A model generated the notes under the pieces. That model was not told the DNA's origin, did not search any database, and saw nothing but the letters and a program-made list of their open reading frames with translations. Below are positions 44,974-56,064 of a stretch of DNA of 64,000 bases, piece after piece (the first letter of the stretch is position 1; each line of letters starts with the position of its first letter). The stretch covers positions 80,396 through 144,395 of the forward strand of contig JAVHYA010000001.1 of assembly GCA_031119395.1 (NCBI GenBank). Direction: 5' to 3'. The DNA is from Pseudomonadota bacterium. GTDB lineage: Bacteria > Pseudomonadota > Gammaproteobacteria > Burkholderiales > Burkholderiaceae_C. The translations under genes and the position numbers were made by a program.

Positions 44974-46323
44974 CTAGACGGAGGACTCCAGCCTCGCCAC
45001 GAGCCCGCTGCGGTCCACGCGGTTGCGCAGGACCAGGCGCAGGCCGCACCGCCGTGCCGCGGCCTGTGCGATCGGCAACCCCAGGCCGCTGCCGTCCGCG
45101 GGGCTTCCCGGCACCCGGAAGAAGCGGTCGAACACCCGGGACAGGTGCTCGGGCGGGATGCCCGGCCCCATGTCGACGACCTCGACCACGACGCGCCCGT
45201 CCTCCCTGCGGAGGTGGACATCGACCACGCCCCCCTCGGGCGTGTAGCGCACCGCGTTCTCGATGAGGTTGTCCAGCGCGCTGCGCAGGTCGGCCGCCGT
45301 GCAGTGCAGCGTGGGCAGGGCCCCGTCTTGCGCGACGAGGCCGAGGTCGACCTGGCGGCGATCCGCCAGCGCGAGCAGCCCGTGAATGCTGTCGCGCACC
45401 TGCGCCTCTACGTCCACGGCGCCCGCAGGCTCGGTGGCGGCAGCCTCCTGGCGCGACATGCGCAGCAACTGGTCGACCAGGCGCTGCGCGCGCTGCAGGC
45501 CGGCCTCGAGCTGCGCCAGCTGCCGGTTGCCGGCGCTGCCGGCCAGTTCGTCGCGCAGGTTCTCCAGCTGCACGCGCACGGCCGCGATCGGCGTGCGCAG
45601 TTCATGCGCGGCGTCCTGCACGAAGCGGCGCTGCGCGACGAAGGAATCCCGCAGGCGCGCCAGCAGGTCGTTGAAGGAGGCGACCAGGGGCCGGATCTCG
45701 TCGGGCACATGCGCCAGCGGCAGCTCCTCGATGCTGTGCGCGTCCTGGCGTGCGGCCTGCTGGCCGATCGCGCGCAGCGAACGGGAAATCCCCCGCGCCA
45801 CACCCAGCATCACGAGCATGAGCAGCGGCACCAGCACCAGCACCGGCACCGCGGCCATGCCGGCGCGCTCCACGGCCAGGCCCGAGCGGAAGTCGCTGCT
45901 CTGGAACACCTGGACCGTCCGGCCGCCCGTGCCCACTGCGGCATACACGCGCCACGCGCGGCCGCCGGCCCGCACGTCGTGCAGGCCGGGGCGCAGCGGC
46001 TGGCCCGCGGGCAGGCCGCTCCACGACGTGGCCGCAAGACGGCCGTCCGGCCCGAAGACCTGGATCACGTAGTCGCCCCTGGCGATCGCGCCCTCGTCGA
46101 CCTGGGTCGACGGCCCCGTCGGCTGGCCGTAGCGCGCGACCGAGTCGCCGAGCTGCACCATCTGGCCGTCCAGGAAGTCGGCGACCATGTGGGTGAACAT
46201 GCCGTACGACAGGCCCGCGGTGAGCACGGCCACGGCCAGGAAGGTCGGGACCAGCCACCACAGCAGGCGCCGCCAGATCGAGAAGGTGCGTGGCACGGCG
46301 ATGTGCAGCGCGGGGGCCTTCAC
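44974..46323 (-). CDS. Two-component sensor histidine kinase, QseC-like
   Basis: The 449-residue kinase has two membrane helices (about 17-44 and 157-178) around a periplasmic sensor loop, a HAMP-like linker, a HisKA box FVQDAAHELRTPIAAVRVQL, N-box NLIENAVRYTPEGG, DMGPGIP and GSGLGLPIAQ. It overlaps the response regulator (ATGA) and follows it. The layout resembles QseC/TctE. The signal is unknown. Confidence 0.9.
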   Translation of the reverse strand: MKAPALHIAVPRTFSIWRRLLWWLVPTFLAVAVLTAGLSYGMFTHMVADFLDGQMVQLGDSVARYGQPTGPSTQVDEGAIARGDYVIQVFGPDGRLAATSWSGLPAGQPLRPGLHDVRAGGRAWRVYAAVGTGGRTVQVFQSSDFRSGLAVERAGMAAVPVLVLVPLLMLVMLGVARGISRSLRAIGQQAARQDAHSIEELPLAHVPDEIRPLVASFNDLLARLRDSFVAQRRFVQDAAHELRTPIAAVRVQLENLRDELAGSAGNRQLAQLEAGLQRAQRLVDQLLRMSRQEAAATEPAGAVDVEAQVRDSIHGLLALADRRQVDLGLVAQDGALPTLHCTAADLRSALDNLIENAVRYTPEGGVVDVHLRREDGRVVVEVVDMGPGIPPEHLSRVFDRFFRVPGSPADGSGLGLPIAQAAARRCGLRLVLRNRVDRSGLVARLESSV

Positions 46324-47000
46324 GCCGCCCCGCCCGCCGACCTGGGCTCGACGCGCCAGCCCAGGCCGCGCACGTTGCGGATGGCCTGGGCGCCGAGCTT
46401 GCGCCGCATGCCGTGGATCAGCACGTCCAGCGCATTGGGGCCCACCTCCTCGCCCCAGCCGTAGATGCGGTTCTCCAGCTGCTCGCGCGAGAGGATCGTC
46501 CCGGGCCGCTCCATGAGGGCGTGCAGCAGCGCGAACTCGCGCGCCGAGAGCTGCGAGCGCAGGCCCTGGATCAGCACCTCGCGCGTGCCCAGGTCCAGCT
46601 GCAGCGCGCCCTCCTCGCCGATCAGCGACTGCGCGGCGCCGTCGCGGCGGCGGATCACCGCGCGCATGCGCGCCAGCAGCTCGCTCAGCGCATAGGGCTT
46701 GACCAGGTAGTCGTCGGCGCCCAGGTCCAGCCCGTCGATGCGCTGGTCGAGCGCGTCGCGTGCCGTCAGCACCAGCAGCGGCGTCTTGTTGCCGCCCTGG
46801 CGCACGCGGCGCAGCACCTCGATCCCGTCCAGCCCCGGCAGCCCCAGGTCGAGCAGGACGCAGGCGTAGTCGCCGTCGGCGATCGCGCTGAGCGCCAAGG
46901 CGCCCTCCTTCACCCAGTCGACCGACCAGCCCTTTCGCGACAGCGCCTCGTGCAGGCCCTGGCCGAGCATTTCATCGTCTTCGACGAGCAGTACGCGCAT
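46320..47000 (-). CDS. OmpR-family response regulator, QseB-like
   Basis: The 226-residue regulator has receiver residues E7-D8-D9, phosphorylation site D51 (LLDLGLP), T in VLTARD, K in KPYAL, and a winged helix ending VRGLGWRVEP. A membrane protein gene lies 64 bp upstream on the same strand, and three CTAAG boxes at 11-bp spacing lie before that gene, so the three genes may form an autoregulated operon. Confidence 0.91.
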   Translation of the reverse strand: MRVLLVEDDEMLGQGLHEALSRKGWSVDWVKEGALALSAIADGDYACVLLDLGLPGLDGIEVLRRVRQGGNKTPLLVLTARDALDQRIDGLDLGADDYLVKPYALSELLARMRAVIRRRDGAAQSLIGEEGALQLDLGTREVLIQGLRSQLSAREFALLHALMERPGTILSREQLENRIYGWGEEVGPNALDVLIHGMRRKLGAQAIRNVRGLGWRVEPRSAGGAA

Positions 47001-47064
47001 GGTGGAAAGCGGAAGATAGGGACGGGCTTCGCGGGGACGCCGTGCCGCCGCGCGCCGCAGCGCC

Positions 47065-47568
47065 TCAGGCGCTGCGCAGAGCCCTGCGCCCGGCGTGCAC
47101 GGCCCACATTTGAACGCAAAGCCCGATGGCGAAGAGCACCACCCATCCGAGCAGCGCGCCGCGCACCACCGGGGACTCGATGCCGCTGCCGATCGGATGG
47201 CCGGGAGGGAGGCGGCTGAGCGTCTCGTTGATGCCGGGCACGAGCAGCAGGAAGAAGCTGAACGACAGTCCGGCCGCCGACAGGTACGGCCGCAGGCGCC
47301 CCAGGAAGCCCAGCCGGGCGACGATCACGCCGCCGAATGCCGCAGCGAGCGCCAGCAGGCCCAGGGCGTGGCCGGCGTTGAACTTGCCCGTGCTCGACAG
47401 GCCGAAGGACGTGACGACGGACAGGAACAGGCCGGCCAGATAGATCCGGCCGGAGCGCATCGAAACATCGATGCCGCGCGTGCGGGCGTAGCCGTACAGC
47501 CCCGCCGCGAGGGGCAGCAGGCTGATGGCGGTGTGGAGGGCCCCGAGGGCCGAGATGGGATGTGGCAT
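47065..47568 (-). CDS. Small integral membrane protein, DUF2306-like
   Basis: The 167-residue protein has four to five hydrophobic helices: LHTAISLLPLAAGLYGYA, GRIYLAGLFLSVVTSFGLS, ALGLLALAAAFGGVIVARLG, YLSAAGLSFSFFLLLVPG and a last one near the C-terminus. The HTAIS...GRIYL...GHALGLLAL pattern resembles DUF2306-type membrane proteins; I give that as a resemblance only. The ATG at 47568 fits the first helix. It is upstream of the two-component genes and could be co-regulated with them. Confidence 0.68.
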   Translation of the reverse strand: MPHPISALGALHTAISLLPLAAGLYGYARTRGIDVSMRSGRIYLAGLFLSVVTSFGLSSTGKFNAGHALGLLALAAAFGGVIVARLGFLGRLRPYLSAAGLSFSFFLLLVPGINETLSRLPPGHPIGSGIESPVVRGALLGWVVLFAIGLCVQMWAVHAGRRALRSA

Positions 47569-47699
47569 GGCGCGATGAATGGATCGGTGGAAGGGGCTCG
47601 CGCAGCGCGCCGAGGCGGCGTCGGCGTGCTGGGCGCTCGTGGCCGGCGGTGGTGGGTGCCGTCGGTCCAGGCACTGTAGGAAGCCGCGCTTTGCCGTGG

Positions 47700-47726
47700 C
47701 TAAGGGCCGACTTAGCCGGGGCTTAG
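47700..47726 (-). promoter_or_regulatory. Three CTAAG/CTTAG boxes with 11-bp phasing
   Basis: On the minus strand CTAAG (47726-47722), N6, CTAAG (47715-47711), N6, CTTAG (47704-47700). OmpR-family regulators bind direct repeats on one DNA face at 10-11 bp. It lies 132 bases before the membrane protein gene that heads the two-component cluster. A further CTAAG is at 47802-47806. Confidence 0.6.
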
Positions 47727-47815
47727 TCGCCCGGCATGCCGCCCGAGCGACGAGATCGCCGGTGCGCTTGCGCCGGCGCATCGCGCCGGCATCGCGCGCG
47801 ACTAAGCTCGGGTGC

Positions 47816-48469
47816 ATGGCATCCGGCAGCCCTTCCCCCTCGCCCCCCAGTCCCCAACCGGCCGCAGCGCCCAGGCCGGTGCGGCATACCTTCGCCGAAG
47901 ACGCCCTCGCGCTGTTCAGCGGCACGCTGCTGATCTCGCTGGGGGTGGCGCTGTTCACCACCGCGGGGCTGCTGACCGGCGGCACGGCCGGGCTCGCCTT
48001 CCTCGTGCACTACGCCACCGGCCTGGGCTTCGGGCCGGTCTTCTTCGTGTTCAACCTGCCCTTCTACTGGCTGGCACTGCAGAAGATGGGCCGCGCCTTC
48101 ACGCTCAAGACCTTCGCCGCGGTCGCGCTGCTGTCGGCGCTCACCACCGTGCAGCAGCACCTGCTTTCCTTCGCCTCCTTGCAGCCGGTGTACGCGGCCA
48201 TCACGGGCGGGCTGGTCACGGGCACCGGCTTCCTCATCCTGTTTCGCCACAAGTGCAGCCTGGGCGGCTTCGGCGTGCTGGCGCTGTGGCTGCAGGACCG
48301 CTTCGGCTGGCGCGCCGGCAAGGTGCAGATGGGCATCGACTGCGCCATCGTGCTGCTGGCGCTGGCCCTGGTGGAACCGGTGCGCGTGCTGCTGTCGGTG
48401 CTGGGGGCGGTGGCGCTGAATGCCGTCCTTGCGATCAACCACCGGCCGGGGCGCTACCTGGGCTTCTGA
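47816..48469 (+). CDS. YitT family membrane protein
   Basis: The 217-residue protein has five to six membrane helices and the YitT_membrane domain: LISLGVALFTTAGLLTGGTAGLAFL, FVFNLPFYWLALQKMGRAFTLKT and GLVTGTGFLILFRHKCSLGG. The family is widespread and mostly uncharacterised. The ATG at 47816 starts a short polar leader. Some 19 bases after the stop a hairpin serves as shared terminator with the convergent ppa gene. Confidence 0.85.
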   Translation: MASGSPSPSPPSPQPAAAPRPVRHTFAEDALALFSGTLLISLGVALFTTAGLLTGGTAGLAFLVHYATGLGFGPVFFVFNLPFYWLALQKMGRAFTLKTFAAVALLSALTTVQQHLLSFASLQPVYAAITGGLVTGTGFLILFRHKCSLGGFGVLALWLQDRFGWRAGKVQMGIDCAIVLLALALVEPVRVLLSVLGAVALNAVLAINHRPGRYLGF

Positions 48470-48487
48470 CCCACCAGCCCCGGACGC

Positions 48488-48522
48488 AAAAGCGCCCGCA
48501 CGGTTCGCACGGTGCGGGCGCT
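48488..48522. terminator. Bidirectional terminator between the YitT gene and ppa
   Basis: AGCGCCCGCAC (from 48491) pairs with GTGCGGGCGCT (to 48522). On the minus strand the stem is followed by TTTTGCG, on the plus strand by CTCATTTC, so it may end both transcripts. Confidence 0.75.
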
Positions 48523-48581
48523 CTCATTTCGATAGCTGCTTTCGCCCGTCCGGCGGGCGCTGCAGCCGTATTCGGCTCTTA
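48521..48581 (+). repeat. Dispersed repeat copy 8
   Basis: TTTCGATAGCTGCTTTCGCC and GGCGGGCGCTGCAGCCGTATT in forward orientation. It reaches the ppa stop codon and lies next to the shared terminator. Confidence 0.78.
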
Positions 48582-49106
48582 CTTCTTGTACGCCGCGATG
48601 CCGTCGGCGATCTCCTTGTGGGCGGCGTCCACGCCTTCCCAGCCGAGCACCTTGACCCACTTGCCGGCCTCCAGGTCCTTGTAGTGCTCGAAGAAATGGC
48701 TGATGGCCTTCAGGCGCATCGGGTTGACGTCGTCGACCTTCTTCCAGTGGCTGTAGATGGGCAGGATCTTGTCGGTGGGCACGGCCAGCACCTTGCCGTC
48801 GACGCCGGCTTCGTCTTCCATCTTCAGGATGCCCAGGGCGCGGCAGGTCACGACCACGCCGGGATGCAGCGGGTACGGCGTGACGACCAGCACGTCGACC
48901 GGGTCGCCGTCGCCCGACAGGGTCTGCGGCACGTAGCCGTAGTTGGTCGGGTAGTACATGGCGGTGGTCATGAAGCGGTCGACGAAGATCGCGCCGGATT
49001 CCTTGTCCACCTCGTACTTGATCGGGTCCGAATTCATCGGAATCTCGATCACGACGTTGAACTCTTCGGGGGCTTTCTTGCCAGGGGAGACTTTGTCGAA
49101 GGACAT
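48579..49106 (-). CDS. ppa: Inorganic pyrophosphatase (soluble, family I)
   Basis: The 175-residue enzyme hydrolyses pyrophosphate to phosphate. The metal-binding cluster is visible as [11 protein letters not shown], preceded by [12 protein letters not shown], and E/K in VDKESG and MEDEAG. It is transcribed away from the membrane pyrophosphatase gene on the other strand, so two enzyme types handle pyrophosphate from one locus. The ATG at 49106 begins the conserved sequence. Confidence 0.95.
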   Translation of the reverse strand: MSFDKVSPGKKAPEEFNVVIEIPMNSDPIKYEVDKESGAIFVDRFMTTAMYYPTNYGYVPQTLSGDGDPVDVLVVTPYPLHPGVVVTCRALGILKMEDEAGVDGKVLAVPTDKILPIYSHWKKVDDVNPMRLKAISHFFEHYKDLEAGKWVKVLGWEGVDAAHKEIADGIAAYKK

Positions 49107-49171
49107 GTGTTGTCTTTGGTTGGAATGAGCGGGCTGCCCGGATCGGGACAAACCCGGAGTTTAGCGAGCGC

Positions 49172-49199
49172 GTCACGCAGCCATCACACGGCGCGTGAC
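49172..49199. promoter_or_regulatory. Inverted repeat between ppa and hppA
   Basis: GTCACGC (49172-49178) and GCGTGAC (49193-49199) face each other over 14 bases in the 278-bp divergent region. It may be an operator; no regulator is identified. Confidence 0.35.
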
Positions 49200-49384
49200 T
49201 TTTGCCTGTAAATTGACCCCGTTGGCCAATCGGCCTTTCTCCCCCAGGGCCTTCGCGGCGGGGCGGGCGAAAGTCATCGAGGAAGCAACGCGACGGCAGC
49301 ACCGGCCTTCTCGCGTTGCAGATCTGCAGCGTTGGTCCGGGCCTGTGCTGGCGTCTCCGTCACTTTCAAACTGGAGACCGATGC

Positions 49385-51838
<2,454 letters not shown>

Positions 51839-51857
51839 CTCGGGGCAGCCACGCACC

Positions 51858-52226
51858 ATGCCGACGCCCGAGCGGCTCGACGCCTTCATCGCGGCCGTCG
51901 AGGGCGGCGCGCATGCGCAGGCGATCGAGGACTACTACACCGAGAACGCCACCATGCGCGAAAACCTGGCCGAGCCGCGCCGGGGCCGCGCGCTGCTCGT
52001 GGCGCACGAGCAGGCGGTGCTGGACCGCACCGCCCGGGTGGCGTCGACCTGCGTGCGACCCGTGTTCGTCAACGGCGACCACGTGGTCATCCGCTGGATC
52101 TTCGCCTTCACCTTCAAGGACGGACGCGCGATGCGCCTGGAGGAGCTCGCCTGGCAGCGCTGGGAGGGCGAGCGCATCGCCGAGGAGCAGTTCTTCTACG
52201 ACCCCGTGCAGATGCGACCGGGCTGA
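51858..52226 (+). CDS. SnoaL/NTF2-like family protein
   Basis: The 122-residue soluble protein has the cone-shaped NTF2/SnoaL layout: an N-terminal helix, IEDYYTENATMRENLAEPRRG, and beta strands FVNGDHVVIRWIFAFTFKDGRAMRLEELAWQRWEG. Such folds serve as isomerases, hydrolases or binding proteins, and the active residues cannot be assigned. It starts 19 bases after hppA and may be co-transcribed with it. Confidence 0.75.
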   Translation: MPTPERLDAFIAAVEGGAHAQAIEDYYTENATMRENLAEPRRGRALLVAHEQAVLDRTARVASTCVRPVFVNGDHVVIRWIFAFTFKDGRAMRLEELAWQRWEGERIAEEQFFYDPVQMRPG

Positions 52227-52239
52227 GCGCGCCCGCGCG

Positions 52240-52308
52240 TTGCTATGGATTCGATAGCATCTTGCGCAGGCAGGACGGGCGTTGCAGCCCGATCCGATTC
52301 GAAAAATC
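52240..52308 (+). repeat. Dispersed repeat copy 9
   Basis: TTGCTATGGATTCGATAGCA, then GGACGGGCGTTGCAGCCCGAT and a TTCGAAAAATCC tail, in forward orientation, between the SnoaL-like gene and the convergent hypothetical gene. Confidence 0.82.
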
Positions 52309-52323
52309 CGCGCCGCAGCGGCG

Positions 52324-52914
52324 TCAGTTGAGCACGCGCTGTGCCGGCGCCGAGCCGGCCGGCTCGGGGTGGCGCAAGGACACCGGCGAGCCGGGCATGG
52401 TGTCGAAGTCGGTCACCGCCTCGTGCGCATGCGGCGCGTCGCCCAGGTGCAGGGAAGCGGCCCAGCGGCCGGCCGAGGAGTTGGCCGGCTCGTCGTTGGT
52501 GAAGATGCCGTTGCGCAGGAAGAAGACCTCGCCGTCGGCGCGCTCGGCATGCAACTCGATGAGCCGCGCGATCGGGAAGGTGTAGGTCACCAGCTTCTCG
52601 CGCGAGCCCCGCTTCTTGCCGCCGCAGTTGAAGAAGCCCTCGGCCGCGATGACGATCGAGGAGCCGTCCACCTCCGTCGCCGCCTCGCCGGCGCCGTCGC
52701 AGCGCCAGACGGCCGACGGCAGGCGCACCCGCACCTTGTCGATCACGAGGTCGCGGCCGCGGTTGAGGTTGTTCAGCGGCGGAACGAGCGTGCGCAGTTG
52801 CCGCAGCCGCTCCGCGAAGCTGTCGTCGAGCGTGAACTCGACATGGTTCCATTCCTCACCCGCCCGGGTCAGGACCTGCATCACCACTTGTCGTGTCTTG
52901 CTCACCGCGTTCAC
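52324..52914 (-). CDS. Hypothetical protein, 196 aa
   Basis: A soluble 196-residue protein with no signal peptide or membrane helix. It begins VNAVSKTRQVVMQVLTRAG (GTG start; an ATG 11 codons later is an alternative) and carries FNCGGKKRGSREKLVTYTF and RNGIFTNDEPANSSAG. I recognise no family. G/C-rich third positions along its whole length support a real gene. A long imperfect palindrome lies within 40 bp of the start and could bind a regulator. Its function is unknown. Confidence 0.6.
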   Translation of the reverse strand: MNAVSKTRQVVMQVLTRAGEEWNHVEFTLDDSFAERLRQLRTLVPPLNNLNRGRDLVIDKVRVRLPSAVWRCDGAGEAATEVDGSSIVIAAEGFFNCGGKKRGSREKLVTYTFPIARLIELHAERADGEVFFLRNGIFTNDEPANSSAGRWAASLHLGDAPHAHEAVTDFDTMPGSPVSLRHPEPAGSAPAQRVLN

Positions 52915-52920
52915 CCTTGC

Positions 52921-52952
52921 AAACAGATAGGCACTTTGGTTGCCAACTGTTT
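52921..52952. promoter_or_regulatory. Imperfect palindrome upstream of the 196-aa gene
   Basis: AAACAG at 52921 and CTGTTT ending at 52952 frame an inner TAGGCA/TGCCAA pairing. It lies 7 bases before the GTG start on the minus strand, where an operator or leader structure would be expected. Confidence 0.45.
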
Positions 52953-52989
52953 CCGAATGTAGGGCGTATTTGTTGCAGTGGCTAGACAG

Positions 52990-53049
52990 ACAAAGGTTCG
53001 CATTCCGGTGTAGGCGGGAGGGCCTGCAAAACCGGATGCGGACCTTTGT
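52990..53049. terminator. Long inverted repeat 3' of the phospholipase D-like gene
   Basis: Arms of about 20 bases, 52990-53009 and 53031-53049, pair with one mismatch and one bulge over a 21-base loop; the outer pairs are ACAAAGG/CCTTTGT. It lies 33 bases past the stop of the minus-strand lipoprotein gene and probably ends its transcript, though a T-run is missing. Confidence 0.6.
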
Positions 53050-53082
53050 TTGCGGCTGGCGGCGGTGAACGGCCTGCCGCGT

Positions 53083-54684
53083 TCACAACAGCATTTCCGG
53101 CACGATCGGTGCCACCAGCGTGTTGTAGAAGCGCTGCCAGAACCCCGCCTCCGGCTCGGTGGTGAGCACCATCTCCTTCTCGCCGTCGGTGGTCAGCCAT
53201 TCCAGGGTGCCGCCGGGCTGCGCCAGGCGCAGGCGGTACGAGTTCTGCAGCTTGCTCAGGTTGATGACGCGCAGCATCTCGCGCGCCAGCTGCGGGCTGT
53301 CGACCACCACGCCCATCTCGGTGTTCTGCGTCGCCGAGCGCGGGTCGAGGTTCATCGAGCCGATGAAGATGCGCCGCCGGTCGATGGCGGCGGTCTTTGC
53401 ATGCAGGCGGCCCAGCGACGCACCGAAGGCGCCGAAGCGCTTGTTGGCCATGGTGCGCTCCGGGCTCAGCTCGTAGAGGTCGGCGCCACCCTTGAGCAGG
53501 CGCTCGCGGTAGCGCACGTAGCCGGTGTGCACCAGCGGCTCGTCGTTGGCGGCCAGCGAATTGGTCAGCAGCGTGAGCTTGACCTTGCGCCGCGCCAGAT
53601 CGTCGAAGGCGGCCATGCCCTTCTCGCCGGGCACCAGGTAGGGCGACGTGAGGTCGACCTCGGTCTTCGCGTCCATCAGGAGGCCCCAGACCTTCATCGT
53701 GACACTGGTGGCCAGGGCCTCGTCGGCACTCATGGTCGCCGGCTTGGTGGGCGGGTCGGCGACGGCCTGCGCCTCGCCCCACAACAGGCCCAGGCGTCCC
53801 TCGTCGAGTTCCTCGCCGATGGGGCCGTAGCCCAGCACGTCGACCGGCGGCAGCACGATCTGCGGCGGCGGCGCGGCCATGCCCACCCAGTCGTCGAACT
53901 GCGCGGCCATCGGGCGCACGCCACGCTCGCCGTCGACGACCTCCTCCACCGGGCGCACCTGCTGGCTGTTCCAGTAGGTGTCGAAGATGCGCTCCAGTTG
54001 CGGCACCACCTGGCCGACCACCAGCGCGTCCATGTCGATGAAGTTCTGCGACGGGCTGAGCACGAAGTACTCGTCCGCGATGTTGCGGCCGCCCACCACG
54101 GCCATCGTGCCGTCGGCGACGAACAGCTTGTTGTGCATGCGGTGGTTCAGCCGCGGGATCTCGTGCGGCGAGGCCGCGAAGCGCGAGAGCAGCCCGCCGC
54201 GGCCGCAGCAGAAGGGGTTGAACAGGCGCACCTGCAGGTTGGGCGTGTCGGCCAGCGCCAGCAGGAGCTGCTGGCTGTGCACGGTGTACAGGTCGTCGAC
54301 CAGCAGCCGCACCTTCACGCCGCGCAGCGCCGCCTCGCGCAGGGTGCGCATCAGCAGGCGGCCGGTGGCGTCGTTCTCCAGTTGGTAGTACTGGACCACC
54401 AGCGAGTGCTGCGCGCGGCGCGCGAGCTGGATGCGGGCGTCGAGCGAATACACACCCAGCGGCATGAGCCGGAATCCCGAGTGCTCGCCCGGCGGTGTGG
54501 ACGCCGCGGCGATGCGCGCCAGCGGGCTCGCCGGATCGGGCGCGGCCGCGTGCTCGGCCGCACGCTCCCTGGGCGGCGGCAAGGTGCCGCAGGCAGCGAG
54601 CACCGTGCCCGCGATCAGCATGGCGAGCCAGCGCAACAGGCGACAGCTGCAGGCGGGGCAGGCGGTCATGGGTCGGTCCTCCAT
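53083..54684 (-). CDS. Phospholipase D family lipoprotein, ClsC-like
   Basis: The 533-residue protein has two HKD motifs: HNKLFVADGTMAVVGGRN and HAKTAAIDRRRIFIGSMN. The N-terminus carries a lipoprotein signal (LIAGTVLAACG), so it is anchored by lipid, likely in the outer membrane or periplasm. The size and spacing resemble cardiolipin synthase C (YmdC) of E. coli. Other phosphatidyltransferases or phospholipases share the fold, so the name is tentative. The start could also be the ATG at 54669. Confidence 0.85.
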   Translation of the reverse strand: MEDRPMTACPACSCRLLRWLAMLIAGTVLAACGTLPPPRERAAEHAAAPDPASPLARIAAASTPPGEHSGFRLMPLGVYSLDARIQLARRAQHSLVVQYYQLENDATGRLLMRTLREAALRGVKVRLLVDDLYTVHSQQLLLALADTPNLQVRLFNPFCCGRGGLLSRFAASPHEIPRLNHRMHNKLFVADGTMAVVGGRNIADEYFVLSPSQNFIDMDALVVGQVVPQLERIFDTYWNSQQVRPVEEVVDGERGVRPMAAQFDDWVGMAAPPPQIVLPPVDVLGYGPIGEELDEGRLGLLWGEAQAVADPPTKPATMSADEALATSVTMKVWGLLMDAKTEVDLTSPYLVPGEKGMAAFDDLARRKVKLTLLTNSLAANDEPLVHTGYVRYRERLLKGGADLYELSPERTMANKRFGAFGASLGRLHAKTAAIDRRRIFIGSMNLDPRSATQNTEMGVVVDSPQLAREMLRVINLSKLQNSYRLRLAQPGGTLEWLTTDGEKEMVLTTEPEAGFWQRFYNTLVAPIVPEMLL

Positions 54685-54753
54685 CGTTCTTCTCCAGGGG
54701 CGGGCCAGGGCGGCCCATCATGAACGAAATACGGATGGCGCGACCCTCCGGTT

Positions 54754-55956
54754 TCACCCGAGCGCGACAGGCCGGCGGCGCGGCCCGATGTCGATGGCCA
54801 GTGCCAGCACATAGGCCAGCGCGCCGATGCCGAAGAGCAGCACGTGATGCCCGTGCGTCACTTGGTACAGCGCAGAGTACGCATAGCCGCTCACCGCCTG
54901 CATCAGCGCGAAGCTCACGGTGGCCAGGCTCCACAGGCGCTGGCGCGCCGAGTGGTCCTGGACATGCTCGTGCACCCGGGCCAGCGCCGCAGGCACGGCG
55001 CCCGAGGGGAAGGTCCCGATGACGGCCGCCAGCAGCAGCACCGCCGCCGTGCCGGTGGACAGCACCAGCGCGCCCACCGCCGCGACCTGCACGGCCAGCG
55101 CCGTGCGAATGGTGGCGCGGGCGCCCCAGCGGTGGGCGGCCATGCCGTACAGCAGAGGCCCGGCCGCCGCGCCCAGGCCATACGCCAGCCAGACCTCCGC
55201 GCCCACCGCCTGGCCCTTGTGCAGGGAGCGCACGACGTGGTCGACCAGGAAGAGCATCTCCGGCACCAGGCCGAAGGCCATCAGCGCGTACTGCGCCAGC
55301 AGGGTGCGCATCGGCGCCGCGAGCCGGGGCGCGCGATGCGGCCGGGCTGCCTCGCCCGCCGGGCCGGGGGTGGCCGGCCATGCCGCCCAGCTCGCCGCGG
55401 TCAACGCCAACGCCGTCAGGCCCATGGCGAGCCAGGTGGCCTGCAGGCTGGTGCGCAGCATGAGCGGCACGATGGTGGCCGACAGCACGATGCCGAGCCC
55501 GATGCCCAAGAAGATCGCGCCGCTCGCCAGCCCCTTCTGCCGCACCGGCACGGTGGGCAGCACCAGGGAGGACACCAGCACCATGATCGCGCCGCCGGCG
55601 ATGCCCGACAGCAGGCGCCAGGCGAAGAACCAGGCCTCCGACAGCGGGAAGGCGCAGGCGATGAAGGAGGCACCGGCCAGCAGCATCATCAGGCGCATCA
55701 CCCATTGCGCGCTGCTGCCACGCGCCAGCCAGCGACCGCCGAGCGCGCCGAGCAGATAGCCGGCGAGATTCGCGGCGCCGAGGAAGGCGGCCGCCGGGGC
55801 CGGGAACCAGCCACTGTCGACCATGGCGGGCAACAGCGGCGTGTACGCGAAGCGGGCCAGGCCGATGCCGACCAGACTGGCGGCGAGGCCGGCACCGACC
55901 GCGGGCCAGTGCGCGCGGTCGGTGCCAAGGGGGTGGATCCATGCGTCGGTGCTCAT
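54754..55956 (-). CDS. MFS transporter, YbfB/YjiJ family
   Basis: The 400-residue protein has twelve membrane helices and the YbfB/YjiJ start pattern GLAASLVGIGLARFAYTPLLPAM followed by AANLAGYLLGALGGR. Such transporters are usually paired with a divergent regulator, as here with a LysR gene. The substrate is unknown. The ATG at 55956 lies about 70 bp from the operator-like palindrome. Confidence 0.87.
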   Translation of the reverse strand: MSTDAWIHPLGTDRAHWPAVGAGLAASLVGIGLARFAYTPLLPAMVDSGWFPAPAAAFLGAANLAGYLLGALGGRWLARGSSAQWVMRLMMLLAGASFIACAFPLSEAWFFAWRLLSGIAGGAIMVLVSSLVLPTVPVRQKGLASGAIFLGIGLGIVLSATIVPLMLRTSLQATWLAMGLTALALTAASWAAWPATPGPAGEAARPHRAPRLAAPMRTLLAQYALMAFGLVPEMLFLVDHVVRSLHKGQAVGAEVWLAYGLGAAAGPLLYGMAAHRWGARATIRTALAVQVAAVGALVLSTGTAAVLLLAAVIGTFPSGAVPAALARVHEHVQDHSARQRLWSLATVSFALMQAVSGYAYSALYQVTHGHHVLLFGIGALAYVLALAIDIGPRRRPVALG

Positions 55957-56025
55957 GCTGCGGGCCTTGCGAACTACGTGATGTGCAGGAGCTTAGGCCG
56001 GATCGAGAAGAAAAAATGCAGCGCC

Positions 56026-56054
56026 GATGCATGGGTATGATGCAGAAATGCATC
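56026..56054. promoter_or_regulatory. Inverted repeat between the MFS and LysR genes
   Basis: GATGCAT (56026-56032) and ATGCATC (56048-56054) are perfect arms separated by 15 bases. They are 10 bases before the LysR start, the typical place for a LysR autoregulatory site. Confidence 0.6.
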
Positions 56055-56064
56055 GATCTACCCC

